This document shows positions 8,238 to 17,065 of a stretch of DNA of 64,000 nt, in pieces. The position numbers were made by a program, and so were the translations under genes. Positions within the stretch are counted from its first letter, which is position 1, and every line of letters begins with the position of its first letter. Source of the stretch: Sporosarcina gallistercoris (lineage in GTDB: Bacteria > Bacillota > Bacilli > Bacillales_A > Planococcaceae); the NCBI RefSeq assembly GCF_014836415.1, contig NZ_JACSQY010000002.1, positions 248,001 through 312,000 of the forward strand, in the 5' to 3' direction. The notes under the pieces are model-generated. The model ran no database searches. It had not been told where the DNA came from and was given only the letters and a program-made list of their open reading frames with translations.

Positions 8238-9754
8238 GATTGCGTCACTTCTTCCTTCGACTCCCGCATTGTCCCAGTTTCTGATAAGCGGATGTGCCAG
8301 CTCAATGCTTTCTCAAGAATGTGAGGGGTATGTCCACCGCGAAGTGCTGCTTCTTCATAGTACGCCCATAGTTGCTGACGATACGAAGGGTGTGCACACC
8401 GGTTAATAATCAGTTCTACACGTTCTTTTGGTGCAAGTCCGCGTAAATCTGCATAACCTTGTTCGGTGACTAGGATATCCACGTCGTGCTCCGTATGATC
8501 GACATGCGAAACAAATGGTACACAGCTTGAAATCGCGCCCTTTTTTGCAAGAGACTTCGTCACAAAAATCGCCAAGCGAGCATTACGGGCGAAATCCCCT
8601 GACCCGCCAATCCCATTCATCATTTTAGTTCCAGTCACATGTGTCGAGTTGACGTTTCCGTAAATATCGAATTCAAGAGCTGTGTTAATGGAAATCGTAC
8701 CGAGTCGGCGAATAATTTCTGGGTGGTTCGAAATTTCTTGTGGGCGCATAACAATTTTCTCTTTATAGAAAGGAAGGTTATTCCTTAGAATATCCATACG
8801 TTCTTCAGTTACAGTAATCGACGTACACGAAGCCGATTTCACTTTCCCGGCGTCAATAAGTTCGAACACTGAGTCTTGAAGCACCTCTGAGTAGACTTCC
8901 AAATTTTCAAATTCGGAATCCAACAATCCATGGAGGACTGCATTCGCTTGTGAACCGATCCCCGATTGCAAAGGAGCTAACTCTTTCGTTAACCGGCCTG
9001 CAGCGATTTCAGATCTTAAGAATTCAAGTAAATGTCCTGCCATTACTTCCGTTTCTTCATCCGGCTGGTCGATTGTCGAGAACGAATCGTATTCTTCCGT
9101 TAACACAATCCCGATGATCTTGTCAGGGTCGACAGGAATTCCATACGTTCCAATGCGTTCATCCGGATGCATCAAAGGAATCGGCTCACGATCCCCTAAT
9201 ACCCCCGGATCGTAAATATCGTGCACGCCTTCCCATTCTTCAGAGTGCGCAACATTAATCTCCACAATAATGGACTTCGCATGTTCTGCAAAAATCAACG
9301 AGTTCCCAATGGAAGTAGTAGGGATAATCGATCCGTCCTCCGCAATCGCAACCGCTTCCAAAACAGCGATATCCACTTGTGGCAAAACGCCTCCGCGTAT
9401 CAGTTCAGACGTATTCGATAAATGATGATCGACGAATAGCAATTCCCCGTTATTAATGCCCTTCCGCATTGTTGCGTCGGCCTGAAACGGGAGCCGCTTA
9501 TTTACAATTCCAGCTTCCGTAAAGAGTTTGTCAATATCATGACCTAGAGAAGCCCCTGTAAATACATTCACTTTGAAAGAATCTTTTTGAGATCGTTTCA
9601 CAAGTGCTTCTGGAATGGCCTTCGCATCGCCTGCACGTGTAAAACCACTTAACCCAAGTGTCATTCCGTCCTGGATCCAAGATGCCGCCTCTTCTGCAGT
9701 AACCACTTTCTGTTTCAAAGATTCCCGTCTAATTCTGTCTAACTGTCCGTTCAT
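8234..9754 (-). CDS. Acetyl-CoA hydrolase/transferase family (succinate:acetate CoA-transferase-like)
   Basis: A 506-residue class I CoA-transferase. It moves CoA between carboxylic acids such as acetate and succinate. Visible are SGFTRAGDAKAIPEAL in the N-terminal domain, PLQSGIGSQANAVLHGL before the region that normally bears the catalytic Glu, and GGSGDFARNARLAIFVTKS near residue 400. The start is ATG 9754 (MNGQLDRIRR), with AAGGAG 9 nt upstream; the frame stays open 45 codons further but without an RBS. A role in acetate overflow or an acetate-resistant TCA cycle is inferred. A 4-hydroxybutyrate or butyrate CoA-transferase is the alternative. Confidence 0.85.
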   Translation of the reverse strand: MNGQLDRIRRESLKQKVVTAEEAASWIQDGMTLGLSGFTRAGDAKAIPEALVKRSQKDSFKVNVFTGASLGHDIDKLFTEAGIVNKRLPFQADATMRKGINNGELLFVDHHLSNTSELIRGGVLPQVDIAVLEAVAIAEDGSIIPTTSIGNSLIFAEHAKSIIVEINVAHSEEWEGVHDIYDPGVLGDREPIPLMHPDERIGTYGIPVDPDKIIGIVLTEEYDSFSTIDQPDEETEVMAGHLLEFLRSEIAAGRLTKELAPLQSGIGSQANAVLHGLLDSEFENLEVYSEVLQDSVFELIDAGKVKSASCTSITVTEERMDILRNNLPFYKEKIVMRPQEISNHPEIIRRLGTISINTALEFDIYGNVNSTHVTGTKMMNGIGGSGDFARNARLAIFVTKSLAKKGAISSCVPFVSHVDHTEHDVDILVTEQGYADLRGLAPKERVELIINRCAHPSYRQQLWAYYEEAALRGGHTPHILEKALSWHIRLSETGTMRESKEEVTQS

Positions 9755-10111
9755 ATCCGACAGCTCCTTAATGTAATAGTAATAAAATACTTTCTGATCT
9801 TTCTGTGTAAATAGGTTTATGTAGACCGATATAATCTTTGTATGACTGTTCTTCTTCCTAATGATACCTTCGCCACCAATTCCCTGCAACCTGTCTGAAG
9901 TTGTGTCTAAAAACCGAGAACTATCCGTATATTACAATATTGAATATGTTCACATTCCAAAAATACTAGAAGGTCTAAAGATACAGTGTTATAATCGAAC
10001 CATGATTACTAGGCATTTTTGCTCACTCACATCTTTGGAATTTTCATAAACGCTCAAACCATTACCCGTCCTATGTGAAATTCACCTAGTACAAGAAAGG
10101 ATTCTGTGACT
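9755..10111. other. Divergent intergenic region, CoA-transferase / GGDEF-EAL gene
   Basis: This 357-base AT-rich stretch holds both promoters. The plus side has the extended -10 listed separately. The minus side has TTTACA-N16-TATTTT upstream of the CoA-transferase, which is weak. I see no RNA gene or credible small CDS. Confidence 0.4.
9987..9995 (+). promoter_or_regulatory. Extended -10 promoter candidate for the GGDEF-EAL gene
   Basis: TG-T-TATAAT (9987-9995) lies about 115 nt before the start codon. There is no good -35 at 17 bp, so it would rely on the extended -10. Confidence 0.4.
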
Positions 10112-12532
10112 ATGGTGTTAACAGAAGCTCAAAACATCCCATCACTGACACGACTTCTAGATGAAAAGTTCTGTGTGTCCATAACAGATACGAACGGTAT
10201 AATTACTTACGTCAATAAGCATTTCTGCGAACTGACTCAATATAGTACTGAGGAGCTAATTGGTAATACGTATCAAATCCTATCCCCCGGTCATGATCCT
10301 CAGATGGTATACGATGAGATGAATCGTTCAGACGATGAAGAGCTCATTAAGCAGCTGATCGTAAAGGGGTTTACGAAAGACTCAACTCCTTATTGGGTCC
10401 AAGCTACAGTTGTACCCGTTGTCAATGAAGACCAAGTGACAACCCACTATATTTCCATTGACTCGGACATTACGGAAGAACGCCTGACCTCACAAAAATA
10501 TGATGCTACGTTAAAAGAGCTGAATAATCTAGAATCCGCATTGGACCATTCCTCTGTAATTGCGGCCACAGATGCAGCAGGTGTCATTAAGTACGTGAAT
10601 TCCAAGTTCTGCGAGCTATCCAAGTACTCTAAAGAAGAACTATTAGGCAAAACACATCGGCTGATTAATTCCGGACATCATCCGGAGGCATTCTTCAAGA
10701 ACATGTGGAGTACCATTAGAAGTGGCGAAGTGTGGCGGGGAGAAGTGAAAAACCGTGCCAAAGATGGCTCTTTTTATTGGATGAACACCACGATTGTCCC
10801 TTTTTCAGATGATAGTGGAACGCCTTATGAATACATCTCAATCCGCACGGACATCACTGCCAGAATCGAAGCGGAACAAGCATTGGAAGCCGCATTAAAG
10901 AACGACTTCCGAACAACCGTGAAGAACTTGCAAAATGCCATCTTCAAATATGTTGCAGATGATAACGGACGGATTTTAATCACCTTATTGGAAGGACAAA
11001 TTTGTGAAAAATTAGGGCTGTCGAGTACTCTATTAAATACTAGGGGGGAATCCAACCCCTTCAGCCAGACGGAGCTCCAACAACTGCGTCCCTATGCCTA
11101 TGCAGCTCTCAATGGTGAGCCTTGCCAATTCGAGCTCGACTACTTGGACCATTCTTTTATCATTTACTTGTCTCCAATATGTGAAGATGGAACCGTAATC
11201 GAAGTCGTCGGTACATGTGTCGAAATTACAGACCGGAAAAAGGCTGAGAAGCTGGTGGAACATATGGCTTTTTATGATGCGCTAACAGGACTTCCGAATC
11301 GGAGATTGTTTAAATCGGAAGTTAACGAAACCATCACGCAGGCTGAAAACGGCTTTTCGATTCTATATTTAGATTTGGATCGCTTCAAGAACATTAACGA
11401 CTCTCTCGGTCACTTCATTGGTGACGAAGTATTGAAAGCCGTAGCAAATCGGCTCTCCCTTTGTCTTGGACCGAACGATTTAGCATGTCGTCTTGCTGGC
11501 GATGAATTTGTCCTAATGATCAGAGAGACTGATCCAGCAAAAGTCAAAGAAATCTCGCTGCGTATCATCGAAGAAATCTCGAATGCCTATACATTTTCAT
11601 CGATTGAAGTGTACATCACTCCGAGTATCGGCATTAGCCGTTTTCCAATGGACGGTGAAGATTATGACACGCTTATGCGGCATGCCGATACAGCGCTATT
11701 CCTTGCGAAAGACCAAGGAAAAAGTACCTACTGCTTATTTACGCAAGAAATGAACAATGACATGATTGAAAAGACATTGCTTGAAATGGATTTACGGCAA
11801 GCTATCAGTCGTAACGAGATGGAACTTCACTACCAGCCTCAATATGATATGAAGACAGGCCGTATGACAGGTGTAGAAGCGTTGGCACGGTGGAATCACT
11901 CCAAAAAAGGACTGATCTCACCTGGTCAATTCATACCCATTGCAGAAGAGAGTGGAATCATTCTTCCAATCGGATTATGGATACTGGAAACGGCCTGTAA
12001 ACAAGCAAAACAATGGCAAGAACAGGGATTTCCGAACATACGAATGAGCGTAAACGTTTCGATTCGTCAGTTCAAACAGCCTGCCTTCATCAACAATGTA
12101 CTCAAAGTTCTACAGAAGACTGGATTAGACCCTTGTTATTTAAATATTGAAATCACCGAGAGCATGACGACGGACGTCGATTATTCACAAAAGATTTTGC
12201 AGCAACTGCATAACGAGGGGATCCACGTCAGTATCGACGATTTTGGTACAGGGTATTCTTCCCTGAGTTACTTAAGTAAATTTCCGATCACCCATTTAAA
12301 AATCGATCAAGTCTTTTTACAAGACCTTAGCAGCAGCAATACTGCGATTATTAAAACCATTATCGATCTTGCTAAGAATCTAAGCATCGACGTCATTGCA
12401 GAAGGCGTTGAAACAGATGAACAGGCATTATTTTTAAGCACGCTTCGCTGTGATGAAGTTCAAGGATTCCTATATTCCCGTCCTTTACCGAAGCATGAAA
12501 TTGAAAAGCTGCTACAAACTGTTCCTGTATAA
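10112..12532 (+). CDS. PAS-PAS-GGDEF-EAL cyclic-di-GMP turnover protein
   Basis: About 806 residues with no evident membrane segment. Two PAS domains occupy about residues 10-125 and 140-255, each followed by an SDITEER/RTDITARIE PAC end. A third PAS-like stretch (about 270-375) ends VEITDRKKAE. The GGDEF domain (about 380-540) starts YDALTGLPNRR; its signature is AGDEF, with the Mg-binding DLDRFKNIND. The EAL domain (about 555-800) keeps EALARW, NVS, ITES and DDFGTGYSS, so phosphodiesterase activity is expected. Whether the cyclase works is uncertain, though A in the first position is usually tolerated. GTG 10106 is an alternative start; AAAGGA is 4 nt from it and 10 nt from the ATG at 10112. 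Confidence 0.9.
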   Translation: MVLTEAQNIPSLTRLLDEKFCVSITDTNGIITYVNKHFCELTQYSTEELIGNTYQILSPGHDPQMVYDEMNRSDDEELIKQLIVKGFTKDSTPYWVQATVVPVVNEDQVTTHYISIDSDITEERLTSQKYDATLKELNNLESALDHSSVIAATDAAGVIKYVNSKFCELSKYSKEELLGKTHRLINSGHHPEAFFKNMWSTIRSGEVWRGEVKNRAKDGSFYWMNTTIVPFSDDSGTPYEYISIRTDITARIEAEQALEAALKNDFRTTVKNLQNAIFKYVADDNGRILITLLEGQICEKLGLSSTLLNTRGESNPFSQTELQQLRPYAYAALNGEPCQFELDYLDHSFIIYLSPICEDGTVIEVVGTCVEITDRKKAEKLVEHMAFYDALTGLPNRRLFKSEVNETITQAENGFSILYLDLDRFKNINDSLGHFIGDEVLKAVANRLSLCLGPNDLACRLAGDEFVLMIRETDPAKVKEISLRIIEEISNAYTFSSIEVYITPSIGISRFPMDGEDYDTLMRHADTALFLAKDQGKSTYCLFTQEMNNDMIEKTLLEMDLRQAISRNEMELHYQPQYDMKTGRMTGVEALARWNHSKKGLISPGQFIPIAEESGIILPIGLWILETACKQAKQWQEQGFPNIRMSVNVSIRQFKQPAFINNVLKVLQKTGLDPCYLNIEITESMTTDVDYSQKILQQLHNEGIHVSIDDFGTGYSSLSYLSKFPITHLKIDQVFLQDLSSSNTAIIKTIIDLAKNLSIDVIAEGVETDEQALFLSTLRCDEVQGFLYSRPLPKHEIEKLLQTVPV

Positions 12533-12533
12533 C

Positions 12534-12568
12534 AAGCCAGCCCACCTAGTGATGGTGGGCTGGCTTTT
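12534..12568. terminator. Terminator of GGDEF-EAL gene, shared by convergent gene
   Basis: AAGCCAGCCCACC and GGTGGGCTGGCTT form a 13-bp stem followed by TTTT on the plus strand. Confidence 0.88.
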
Positions 12569-13176
12569 CATGATTCATATCGATAGATCAAAATACGTTC
12601 ATCCTCATTGTCAATCGATAAAGCAGGGATCGGCAATTCTTCTATCCGTTCAAAAGGAGTCTGTTCTTCCAAAAAGTAGACATATGCCGTTGTGGGATAA
12701 TAGAGGATGACGTCTACCTGTCGCTTATGAAGTTCAACAGATTCTAACACATTGTGAATGACTGTCTGGAAAACCTCCACTGAAAACGGGTTGAAAAAGT
12801 AGAAAACATTCTGTCTAGCTTGAATCTCATACATTTCTGCAGTAGTTTGTTCAAATTCAATAGAACCTCGAAAACGTTTCTGTGTAGCTCGAAATTCAGC
12901 GAGATTGAAAAACGCCTCTTGCAGCAATCGTCCGTTCAAGTCGACGCCTGTGACTATACATCCAAAACGATACGCGCTATAGATTGGAACTCTCCCTTTG
13001 CCGCATCCGAAATCCACAAGATGATCCGTTGAACGCAGCGGATAGATTTCAAACAAGGCATCCAAGACACTGTATGGTGTTGCTTCATAGCGGTTATAGT
13101 GCGCTGAGCTCTGTAAAATTTCAATGGTTCCTTCCGTACGGATACGTAGGATTTTGTCCATTTCTTGGTCCGTCAT
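12568..13176 (-). CDS. Class I SAM-dependent methyltransferase
   Basis: A 202-residue protein with the SAM-binding motif VDFGCGKGRVPIY (about residues 53-65) and the acidic motif II GVDLNG at about 77-82. The region FYFFNPFS replaces the motif IV found in DNA and RNA methyltransferases, so the substrate is not readable. It ends just inside the shared terminator hairpin. It follows the corA-like gene by 19 nt on the same strand and may be co-transcribed with it. Confidence 0.78.
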   Translation of the reverse strand: MTDQEMDKILRIRTEGTIEILQSSAHYNRYEATPYSVLDALFEIYPLRSTDHLVDFGCGKGRVPIYSAYRFGCIVTGVDLNGRLLQEAFFNLAEFRATQKRFRGSIEFEQTTAEMYEIQARQNVFYFFNPFSVEVFQTVIHNVLESVELHKRQVDVILYYPTTAYVYFLEEQTPFERIEELPIPALSIDNEDERILIYRYES

Positions 13177-13195
13177 TTCTCACCCTCCGTTACGG

Positions 13196-14134
13196 TCACT
13201 TAAAAATGGATTTGTTCGACTTGGTTTTCAGAATCTCACCCATCCACCCCTTCTTTTTCAAATAAAAGTAAAGTCCCAATGTAGTAGACAGAATGACAGT
13301 GAGTGCAAAGGCATAACCATGTGCCCACTCGAATTCAGGAATGGATTTGAAATTCATTCCCCAAATCGCCCCGAATACAGCAGCAGGGGTAAAGATCGTT
13401 GTAATGACCGTGAGTGTTTTCATAATTTCATTTCCCCGCTGATTAGATACGAGGCTCTCCATGTCGGTCAATGCTTCCACTTCTTGACTGTACTCTCTAA
13501 TAAGTATCCTGATCCGTTTTATTCTTGTACACAACCTCTTGTATTCAAGTGCGCCAAGTTGTTCACCATCGAACGTCTCTTCTAGCGTCATTTGAGTCTC
13601 GACTAACGGGATGACGAGATTATTCCAAATAATCAACTCATGTCTGCTTTGAGCAATGCGTTCTAGTAACTCCATATTATTATTATCTTTTATGTCCCAA
13701 ATCATCTCTCTTAGTCGATATTCAAAATGATCAATCTGCTCAAGAAATTTGTGCAACACTGCATTAAGAAGCACAACAAACGCTTGAAGGGCATTTTCAG
13801 AGTCGTTCAGCTTTTGTTCCATTTCTGCACGCGCTTCTTCCGGGAACAACTTCTGATCCAGATCTGACGTCAACAGTGTATCTTTCGTAAGGAAAAAAGA
13901 AAATGTTCGATTGTCATTTTTACTTTGCATGCTTTGTTCGTATGTGAGTCTTCCCCAAAGCGCCTCTTCATCTGGAACAGCGGTTGAGTTACCGATAACG
14001 TCCTGTTTGTTTTTTTCAAGGGTATCCAGCCACTTACTGCTCATATGCGATTGTTTGGAGAGTTCGGTTTTCAAATCGGTCTGCTGTTCGACCTCAATCC
14101 ATTCCCAGTTATCTTGCTTATACGAAAAGTACAC
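13196..14134 (-). CDS. CorA-family divalent cation transporter
   Basis: A 312-residue Mg2+/Co2+ channel subunit. There is a large acidic cytosolic N-terminal domain with long helices, then the signature GAIWGMNF at the end of the first transmembrane helix, the loop KSIPEFEWAHGY and a second helix (FALTVILSTTLGLYFYL). The tail is basic (KKKGWMGEILKTKSNKS). Two TM helices and the GMN motif are diagnostic of CorA. The start is GTG 14134 behind GAGAGGG. MgtE is also encoded at 6174, so the cell has at least two Mg2+ uptake families here. A Zn efflux (ZntB) role cannot be excluded. Confidence 0.88.
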   Translation of the reverse strand: MYFSYKQDNWEWIEVEQQTDLKTELSKQSHMSSKWLDTLEKNKQDVIGNSTAVPDEEALWGRLTYEQSMQSKNDNRTFSFFLTKDTLLTSDLDQKLFPEEARAEMEQKLNDSENALQAFVVLLNAVLHKFLEQIDHFEYRLREMIWDIKDNNNMELLERIAQSRHELIIWNNLVIPLVETQMTLEETFDGEQLGALEYKRLCTRIKRIRILIREYSQEVEALTDMESLVSNQRGNEIMKTLTVITTIFTPAAVFGAIWGMNFKSIPEFEWAHGYAFALTVILSTTLGLYFYLKKKGWMGEILKTKSNKSIFK

Positions 14135-14328
14135 ACCGAGCCCTCTCTTTCCGACGGTTCTTTTACTCTAGTTTACCTGTTCTTCCTAGTGAAGCAAACT
14201 TGGGAAGAGATGATTTACTTCCAAGAAAAACGGGAAGAAATAAATAACCTGCAACAACTTAGTCGCTAGCAAGACTTTTTTGTGCCTGTACTATACAATA
14301 GAAGGTGAACAACGCGACTGAAAATACC

Positions 14329-14358
14329 TTGCTCTATGCTTTCTGTTTCACTTATAAT
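14329..14358 (+). promoter_or_regulatory. Candidate promoter of CBS/ACT protein gene
   Basis: TTGCTC (14329-14334), 18-bp spacer, TATAAT (14353-14358), about 50 nt before the start codon. Confidence 0.5.
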
Positions 14359-14409
14359 GATATATACAAAACATTTCGAAATGATTGAAAACAACTGGAG
14401 GGATTATGG

Positions 14410-15042
14410 ATGCGCGTACGTGACTTACTTGTTTCAAGAAATTATGTAACTACAGTAAATGACAAAGATACTGTAACTGAAGCACTCGATAAAATCAGGA
14501 AAAGCGGCTTTCGTTCCGTTCCTGTCGTGGATGCGAACGACCACTACAAGGGCATGATCTACAAGATCCACCTTATTGAATATTTGTATGAACAGAATGG
14601 TGATGCAGATGCTACGTTGGATACGATTGTAAAACACAAAGATGACTGCATAGAGGAAACTTCATCGTTCTTGGATGCATTATTGAAAATCAAAGCACTT
14701 CCTTTCATATCTGTTACCGATCACGGTAAACTCGTCGGTATTCTGACGCATAACAAAATTGAAGGAGTATTCCAAGATGCGTTTGGTGTGAATACAGGCG
14801 GGTTGAATCTGACCATCTCTTCGACTGAAGCTCGTGGAATGATTGAAAAATTGGCTCGTACACTTCGTGGGGAAAACATTGAAGGGATGCTAACTCTTGA
14901 TAACGGTTCTGTTCTTGTGAGACGTGTCGTCCTGACGCTCGAGGGTGAAAAAACGGAAGATGAAATTGAAACACTTACAGCGAAACTTGAAAAAGCCGGT
15001 TTCCGCATTCTTCAAATGGAACGTCTTGAAAAGCAGCTATAA
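14410..15042 (+). CDS. cbpA: CBS-pair/ACT-like protein resembling c-di-AMP receptor CbpA
   Basis: A 210-residue cytosolic protein. Two CBS motifs span about residues 1-125 (MRVRDLLVSRNYVTTVND and ISVTDHGKLVGILTHNK). An ACT-like segment fills the C-terminus (about 135-205, with LARTLRGENIEGMLTL and TLEGEKTEDEIETLTAKLEKAGF). This order and length match Listeria CbpA, which binds cyclic-di-AMP and affects the stringent response. The gene stands alone, 2 kb upstream of an opuC importer whose ATPase also carries CBS domains. The ligand is inferred from family resemblance only. Confidence 0.7.
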   Translation: MRVRDLLVSRNYVTTVNDKDTVTEALDKIRKSGFRSVPVVDANDHYKGMIYKIHLIEYLYEQNGDADATLDTIVKHKDDCIEETSSFLDALLKIKALPFISVTDHGKLVGILTHNKIEGVFQDAFGVNTGGLNLTISSTEARGMIEKLARTLRGENIEGMLTLDNGSVLVRRVVLTLEGEKTEDEIETLTAKLEKAGFRILQMERLEKQL

Positions 15043-15051
15043 TAGAGAAAT

Positions 15052-15088
15052 GGTCATCTCGCTTTTGTTGCGAGATGGCCTTTTTTTC
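15052..15088 (+). terminator. Terminator of cbpA-like gene
   Basis: GGTCATCTCGC and GCGAGATGGCC pair around TTTTGTT, followed by seven T. Confidence 0.88.
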
Positions 15089-15224
15089 GTCATTGGCTGA
15101 GCCGCTTGATACGTATTCTATTATATCCGGGGGTGTTGCTGTCACTAAACCGAATTCTCTTCTGTATCACAGTTTAATAGCGACCTTAGTGGGGTATAGG
15201 TATTAGTTGAATGGAGGTGTTGGT

Positions 15225-16898
15225 ATGATGAGGCTTTCCATCCGCAGAACGTATAGATTTCAAGAAATAGTGAATACTTTTCTGAAAAACGGATTTAGCC
15301 ATGTGCTGTTTCGCCTAGGCATTACAGAGCGAAGAGCCGCGGCAAAGATGAAGAGCGAGCCTCTGGATATGAATCTTCAGCATATCGGACAAAAATTGAA
15401 TCGTACTTTGCAGGAGCTCGGTCCTACTTTCATTAAATTAGGCCAAATTGCAAGTACGCGACGTGATCTAGTACCGATAGAAATTATAAGGGAACTTGAA
15501 AAACTTCAAGATCATGCCGAGCCGTTTTCATTTGAAGAAGTCCAGCAAATCATTGAAAAAGAGCTTGGGAAACCACTGAACGACCTATTTGAATCGTTCA
15601 ACGACAAACCACTTGCAACTGCATCGATCGGCCAAGTCCATGCTGCCTTCTTATATAGTGGTGAAAAAGTTGCCGTAAAAGTTCAACGTCCGGACATCCG
15701 CCAAACTGTAGATACCGATTTAGCCATACTAAAAGAGATTGCCACAATCATTGAAAACAATACCGATTGGGGTAAACTGTATGGCATACGAGCTATTATT
15801 GATGAGTTCGCAGATTCCCTGCTTTGTGAGCTCGATTACGAAACTGAAGGGAGAAATGCTGAACGCATCTCGCGACAAGCAAAAAGAGATTCTTCTGTGT
15901 ACATCCCCGAAATACATTGGGCCTTTTCATCTAAAAAAGTATTGACGATGGAGATGATCGAGGGGATCAAATCCAATCATATCGATGCGCTCGATGAACA
16001 AGGATATGATCGGAAATTACTTGCAAGGAAACTAGTGCATGAGATGTTCAGCCAAGTGCTAGACCATGGATTCTTCCATGGAGACCCCCATCCCGGAAAT
16101 ATATACATATTGCCTGGAAATGTGATTTCATTTATCGACTTCGGGATGATTGGAGTTATGGATGATCATATGAAACTGCAGTTTGCAAAGCTGATTATGG
16201 AATTGGAGCGCGGAAGTACAAAAGGCATCATCAAAGTATTGGATGCAATGGGGATCTTGCATGACGAGACGGATATAAAGAGTCTGCAAAAAGACCTAAG
16301 TATGCTTAAAACAAAATATTATGATATCCCTTTACAAAATATGAGCTTGGGTGACATTTTCATGGAGTTGTTCGGGGTTGCCTATCGCCATAGAATAAAA
16401 ATCCCTAGTGAAATCACAGTTTTAGGGAAAACGATTTTAACACTTGAGGGATTGATTTCAAAGTTAGATCCTACTATGAGCATCATGGATGGCGTTGAGC
16501 CGTTCGGTAAGAAGCTCATGAGAGAGTATTACAGTCCCACTTCCATACTGAAATCGGCTTGGGAGAGTGTGAGCGAAAACGCAGAAATTCTTGCAAATAT
16601 TCCGCGAGATTTCAAAGATATTAGTACGGCTGCAAAAAAGGGCAAATTGAAACTGGACATTAATTTACGGCAGACCAGTTTTATACTCCGCCGCATGGAT
16701 ATCATTAGTAATCGATTGGCTTTCAGCGTCATTCTTCTGGCATTCAGTATTCTGATGACAGGACTGATTATCGGTTCTGCAATTGCCGGAGAAAACAACA
16801 TGTTACTGAACCTGCCTGTTATTGAGGTAGGTGCAATTGTCGCCTTTTTAATGTTTTTATTTCTTCTGTTCTCCATTTTTAGATCCGGAAGAATGTAG
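15225..16898 (+). CDS. ABC1/UbiB-family atypical kinase
   Basis: A 557-residue protein of the ABC1 kinase-like family associated with isoprenoid-quinone biosynthesis. Conserved elements are FIKLGQIASTRRDLVP (KxGQ motif), ATASIGQVHAA (Ala-rich loop), EKVAVKVQRP with the invariant Lys, HGDPHPGN, and the DFG-like IDFGMIG. Two C-terminal hydrophobic helices (about residues 495-555) should anchor it in the membrane. The start is ATG 15225 (MMRLSIRR) with GGAGGTG 5 nt upstream; the adjacent ATG at 15228 is equivalent. It stands alone between two terminators. Whether it acts on menaquinone in this organism is not shown. Confidence 0.88.
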   Translation: MMRLSIRRTYRFQEIVNTFLKNGFSHVLFRLGITERRAAAKMKSEPLDMNLQHIGQKLNRTLQELGPTFIKLGQIASTRRDLVPIEIIRELEKLQDHAEPFSFEEVQQIIEKELGKPLNDLFESFNDKPLATASIGQVHAAFLYSGEKVAVKVQRPDIRQTVDTDLAILKEIATIIENNTDWGKLYGIRAIIDEFADSLLCELDYETEGRNAERISRQAKRDSSVYIPEIHWAFSSKKVLTMEMIEGIKSNHIDALDEQGYDRKLLARKLVHEMFSQVLDHGFFHGDPHPGNIYILPGNVISFIDFGMIGVMDDHMKLQFAKLIMELERGSTKGIIKVLDAMGILHDETDIKSLQKDLSMLKTKYYDIPLQNMSLGDIFMELFGVAYRHRIKIPSEITVLGKTILTLEGLISKLDPTMSIMDGVEPFGKKLMREYYSPTSILKSAWESVSENAEILANIPRDFKDISTAAKKGKLKLDINLRQTSFILRRMDIISNRLAFSVILLAFSILMTGLIIGSAIAGENNMLLNLPVIEVGAIVAFLMFLFLLFSIFRSGRM

Positions 16899-16935
16899 CG
16901 ACTAGTCTGGTCTTTATAGACTTGGTCGCTTTTTC
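16897..16935 (+). terminator. Terminator of UbiB-like gene
   Basis: GCGAC and GTCGC arms with an internal AGTCT/AGACT pairing, followed by TTTTT. Confidence 0.65.
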
Positions 16936-17065
16936 ATACACTTTAGCAAGTAACCTAATTTACTAGATAAAAGGAGTCGGTTTTGCAATTGAGGTCCATT
17001 ACGTCTAGTGTTATGAGTGGAACAATTTTAAAAAACAACAGAAAAATGAAAAAGGAGGAAGCTAA

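Noticed and set aside
9861-10049. Plus-strand 62-codon reading frame in the CoA-transferase/GGDEF gap
   Set aside because: No RBS and it overlaps the TATAAT promoter candidate.
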